From NCBI GenBank assembly GCA_025965635.1, contig JAOPWO010000017.1, positions 1 to 5,804 of the forward strand: DNA of 5,804 nt, given 5' to 3'. Under the pieces are notes generated by a model. It was not told where the DNA came from. It made no database searches and saw only the letters and a list, made by a program, of their open reading frames with translations. Shown here one piece after another: positions 4,871-5,804 of this stretch. A program made the translations under genes and the position numbers. Numbering within the stretch: position 1 is the stretch's first letter; every line of letters starts with the position of its first letter. This DNA comes from Modestobacter sp. (GTDB taxonomy: Bacteria > Actinomycetota > Actinomycetes > Mycobacteriales > Geodermatophilaceae).

Positions 4871-4876
4871 TAGCAT
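4871..4876 (+). promoter_or_regulatory. Putative -10 box of pepA, leaderless
   Basis: TAGCAT ends six bases before GTG 4883 (spacer CGACCC). There is no Shine-Dalgarno sequence in that spacer, so a leaderless transcript is the simplest reading. The position 17-18 bases upstream (GAGGGG) does not resemble TTGACA. Confidence 0.5.
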
Positions 4877-4882
4877 CGACCC

Positions 4883-5804
4883 GTGCCGCCGACGATCTCT
4901 GCCACCGACCGCCCGCTCGAGAAGCTCTCCGCCGACGCCGTCGTCGTCGGTGTGGGGAAGGGACCCGAGGGACTGCTCAGCACCCCGGGCACCGACGCTC
5001 TCGACCGGCTGCTCGGCGGCCGGCTGATGACCGCGCTGGCCGACCTGGGGGCCCGCGGCACCGAGGACGAGGTCACCCGGCTGCCCACCTTCGGCCAGGG
5101 CCCGTTCCCGGTCGTCGCGGTGGCCGGCCTGGGCACGCCGTCCACCGACGGCGGGTACTCCCCGGAGGCGGTGCGCCGGGCCGCCGGTGCCGCCAGCCGC
5201 GCACTCACCGGACGCGACGCGGTGGTGACCCTGCTCGCCGCCGTGGGCGGCCCCCCCGACGCCGACCGGCTGCACGCCGTCGGTGAAGGTGCCCTGCTCG
5301 GCTCCTACGAGTTCACCGCCTACAAGTCCGGCCTGCGCGCCGACCGGCCGACCCCGCCGGGGTCGTTCCAGATGGTCGTCCCCGACGCCGGGGCGGCCAA
5401 GGCACCGCTGGCCCGGGTCCGTGCCGTCGCCGGCGCCGTCGCACTGGTGCGGGACCTGGTCAACACCCCGCCCAACGACCTCTTCCCCGCCGCCTTCGCC
5501 GACCGCGGCGCGGCCGTGGGCAGGAAGGCCGGCCTGTCGGTCGAGGTCCTCGACGAGCAGGACCTCGCCGCGGGCCGGTACGGCGGGATCCTCGCCGTCG
5601 GCGGTGGCTCGGTGCGCCCGCCGCGGCTGCTGCGCCTCAGCTACCGGGGCAAGAAGACCGGCAAGGGGTCGCCGAGCATCGCGCTGGTCGGCAAGGGGAT
5701 CACCTTCGACAGCGGCGGCATCTCGATCAAGCCGGCGGCGAAGATGGAGGACATGAAGAGCGACATGGCCGGAGCCGCGGCCGTGATCGCCACGGTCTGC
5801 CTGG
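4883..5804 (+). CDS. pepA: Leucyl aminopeptidase (M17 family), 5' part
   Basis: The first 307 residues of an M17 cytosolic aminopeptidase are present; the gene runs off the window edge. M17 enzymes are hexameric and bind two metal ions. They remove N-terminal residues such as leucine from peptides and act in peptide turnover. The N-terminal regulatory domain covers about residues 1-165. The linker to the catalytic domain carries VNTPPNDLFP (193-202), and the metal site begins at VGKGITFDSGGISIKP (269-284), followed by MKSDMAGAAAV (291-301). By alignment to E. coli PepA in memory, Lys271, Asp276, Lys283 and Asp294 correspond to its Lys270, Asp275, Lys282 and Asp293. The remaining ligands (NTDAEGRL motif) lie beyond the window. 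The frame is open throughout. GTG 4883 is chosen because no better upstream start exists and a TANNNT box lies six bases before it. The divergent neighbour is gcvT; no functional link is implied by the sequence. Confidence 0.95.
   Translation, partial: MPPTISATDRPLEKLSADAVVVGVGKGPEGLLSTPGTDALDRLLGGRLMTALADLGARGTEDEVTRLPTFGQGPFPVVAVAGLGTPSTDGGYSPEAVRRAAGAASRALTGRDAVVTLLAAVGGPPDADRLHAVGEGALLGSYEFTAYKSGLRADRPTPPGSFQMVVPDAGAAKAPLARVRAVAGAVALVRDLVNTPPNDLFPAAFADRGAAVGRKAGLSVEVLDEQDLAAGRYGGILAVGGGSVRPPRLLRLSYRGKKTGKGSPSIALVGKGITFDSGGISIKPAAKMEDMKSDMAGAAAVIATVCL

Noticed and set aside
4800..4882. A glycine riboswitch upstream of gcvT
   Set aside because: Only 83 bases separate gcvT and pepA, and the gcvT -10 box is seven bases from its start codon. 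There is no leader in which an aptamer could form.
3690..5027. A 445-codon open frame on the plus strand opposite gcvT
   Set aside because: Its protein is Arg/Gly/Pro-rich with no recognisable family, and it lies antisense to an unmistakable gcvT. High GC removes stop codons from such frames.
5283..5756. A 157-codon open frame overlapping pepA in another frame
   Set aside because: It is Ser/Arg/Pro-rich without motifs, and the pepA frame across it contains the complete first half of the M17 metal site.
1..5804. tRNA or rRNA genes, insertion sequences, CRISPR arrays, attachment sites
   Set aside because: No cloverleaf with a conserved T-loop, no transposase motif or terminal repeat pair, and no regularly spaced direct repeats were seen on either strand.

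Overview
The window is very GC-rich DNA from an actinomycete. GC-ending codons dominate, the terminator-like structures are GC-rich and lack a T-run, and several first genes have no ribosome-binding site but a TANNNT box just before the start codon. The gene set (DUF3043, DUF3618, DUF4235, actinobacterial-type GcvT and PepA) suggests the Geodermatophilaceae (Blastococcus/Geodermatophilus/Modestobacter type) or a close relative. That placement is a judgement from memory, not a database result. It looks like chromosomal core or near-core sequence: there are no mobile elements, RNA genes or CRISPR repeats.

Layout. (1) 1-386 (+) is the 3' part of a DUF3043 two-helix membrane protein, closed by a strong hairpin at 396-434. 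(2) 463-1446 (+) is a complete aldo/keto reductase of the Kv-beta/YghZ type with an intact catalytic tetrad. (3) 1501-1713 (-) is a 70-residue conserved hypothetical protein facing the reductase, with a shared hairpin between them. (4) 1841-3572 (+) is a tight three-gene envelope operon: DUF3618 (one membrane helix), DUF4235 (two helices, ATGA overlap) and a six-helix YihY/BrkB family protein. (5) 3571-3648 is a 78-bp inverted repeat between the convergent yihY-type gene and gcvT. It can fold as a long stem enclosing two hairpins. (6) 3681-4799 (-) is gcvT, the glycine-cleavage T-protein. (7) 4883-end (+) is pepA, a leucyl aminopeptidase cut by the window edge. gcvT and pepA diverge from an 83-bp spacer.

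How the parts relate. Most genes are ordinary metabolism or housekeeping. The most suggestive unit is the DUF3618-DUF4235-YihY operon. Upstream lies GGTTTA-N16-GGGCAT, which resembles promoters read by SigB/SigF-type general-stress sigma factors, with an ACCCGG direct repeat of 11-bp period in its spacer. Its first gene has a leader and a ribosome-binding site. By contrast, the other four transcription-unit starts (reductase, small hypothetical, gcvT, pepA) look leaderless, with a TANNNT box 6-8 nt before the start codon. Two of these share an identical 8-bp element at the same offset. A (GGA)6 run encodes the poly-arginine tail of DUF3618 and also serves as the ribosome-binding site of DUF4235. 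No wholly new system is proven here. The stress-type operon and its dual-coding junction, plus the branched inverted repeat, are the parts most worth testing.
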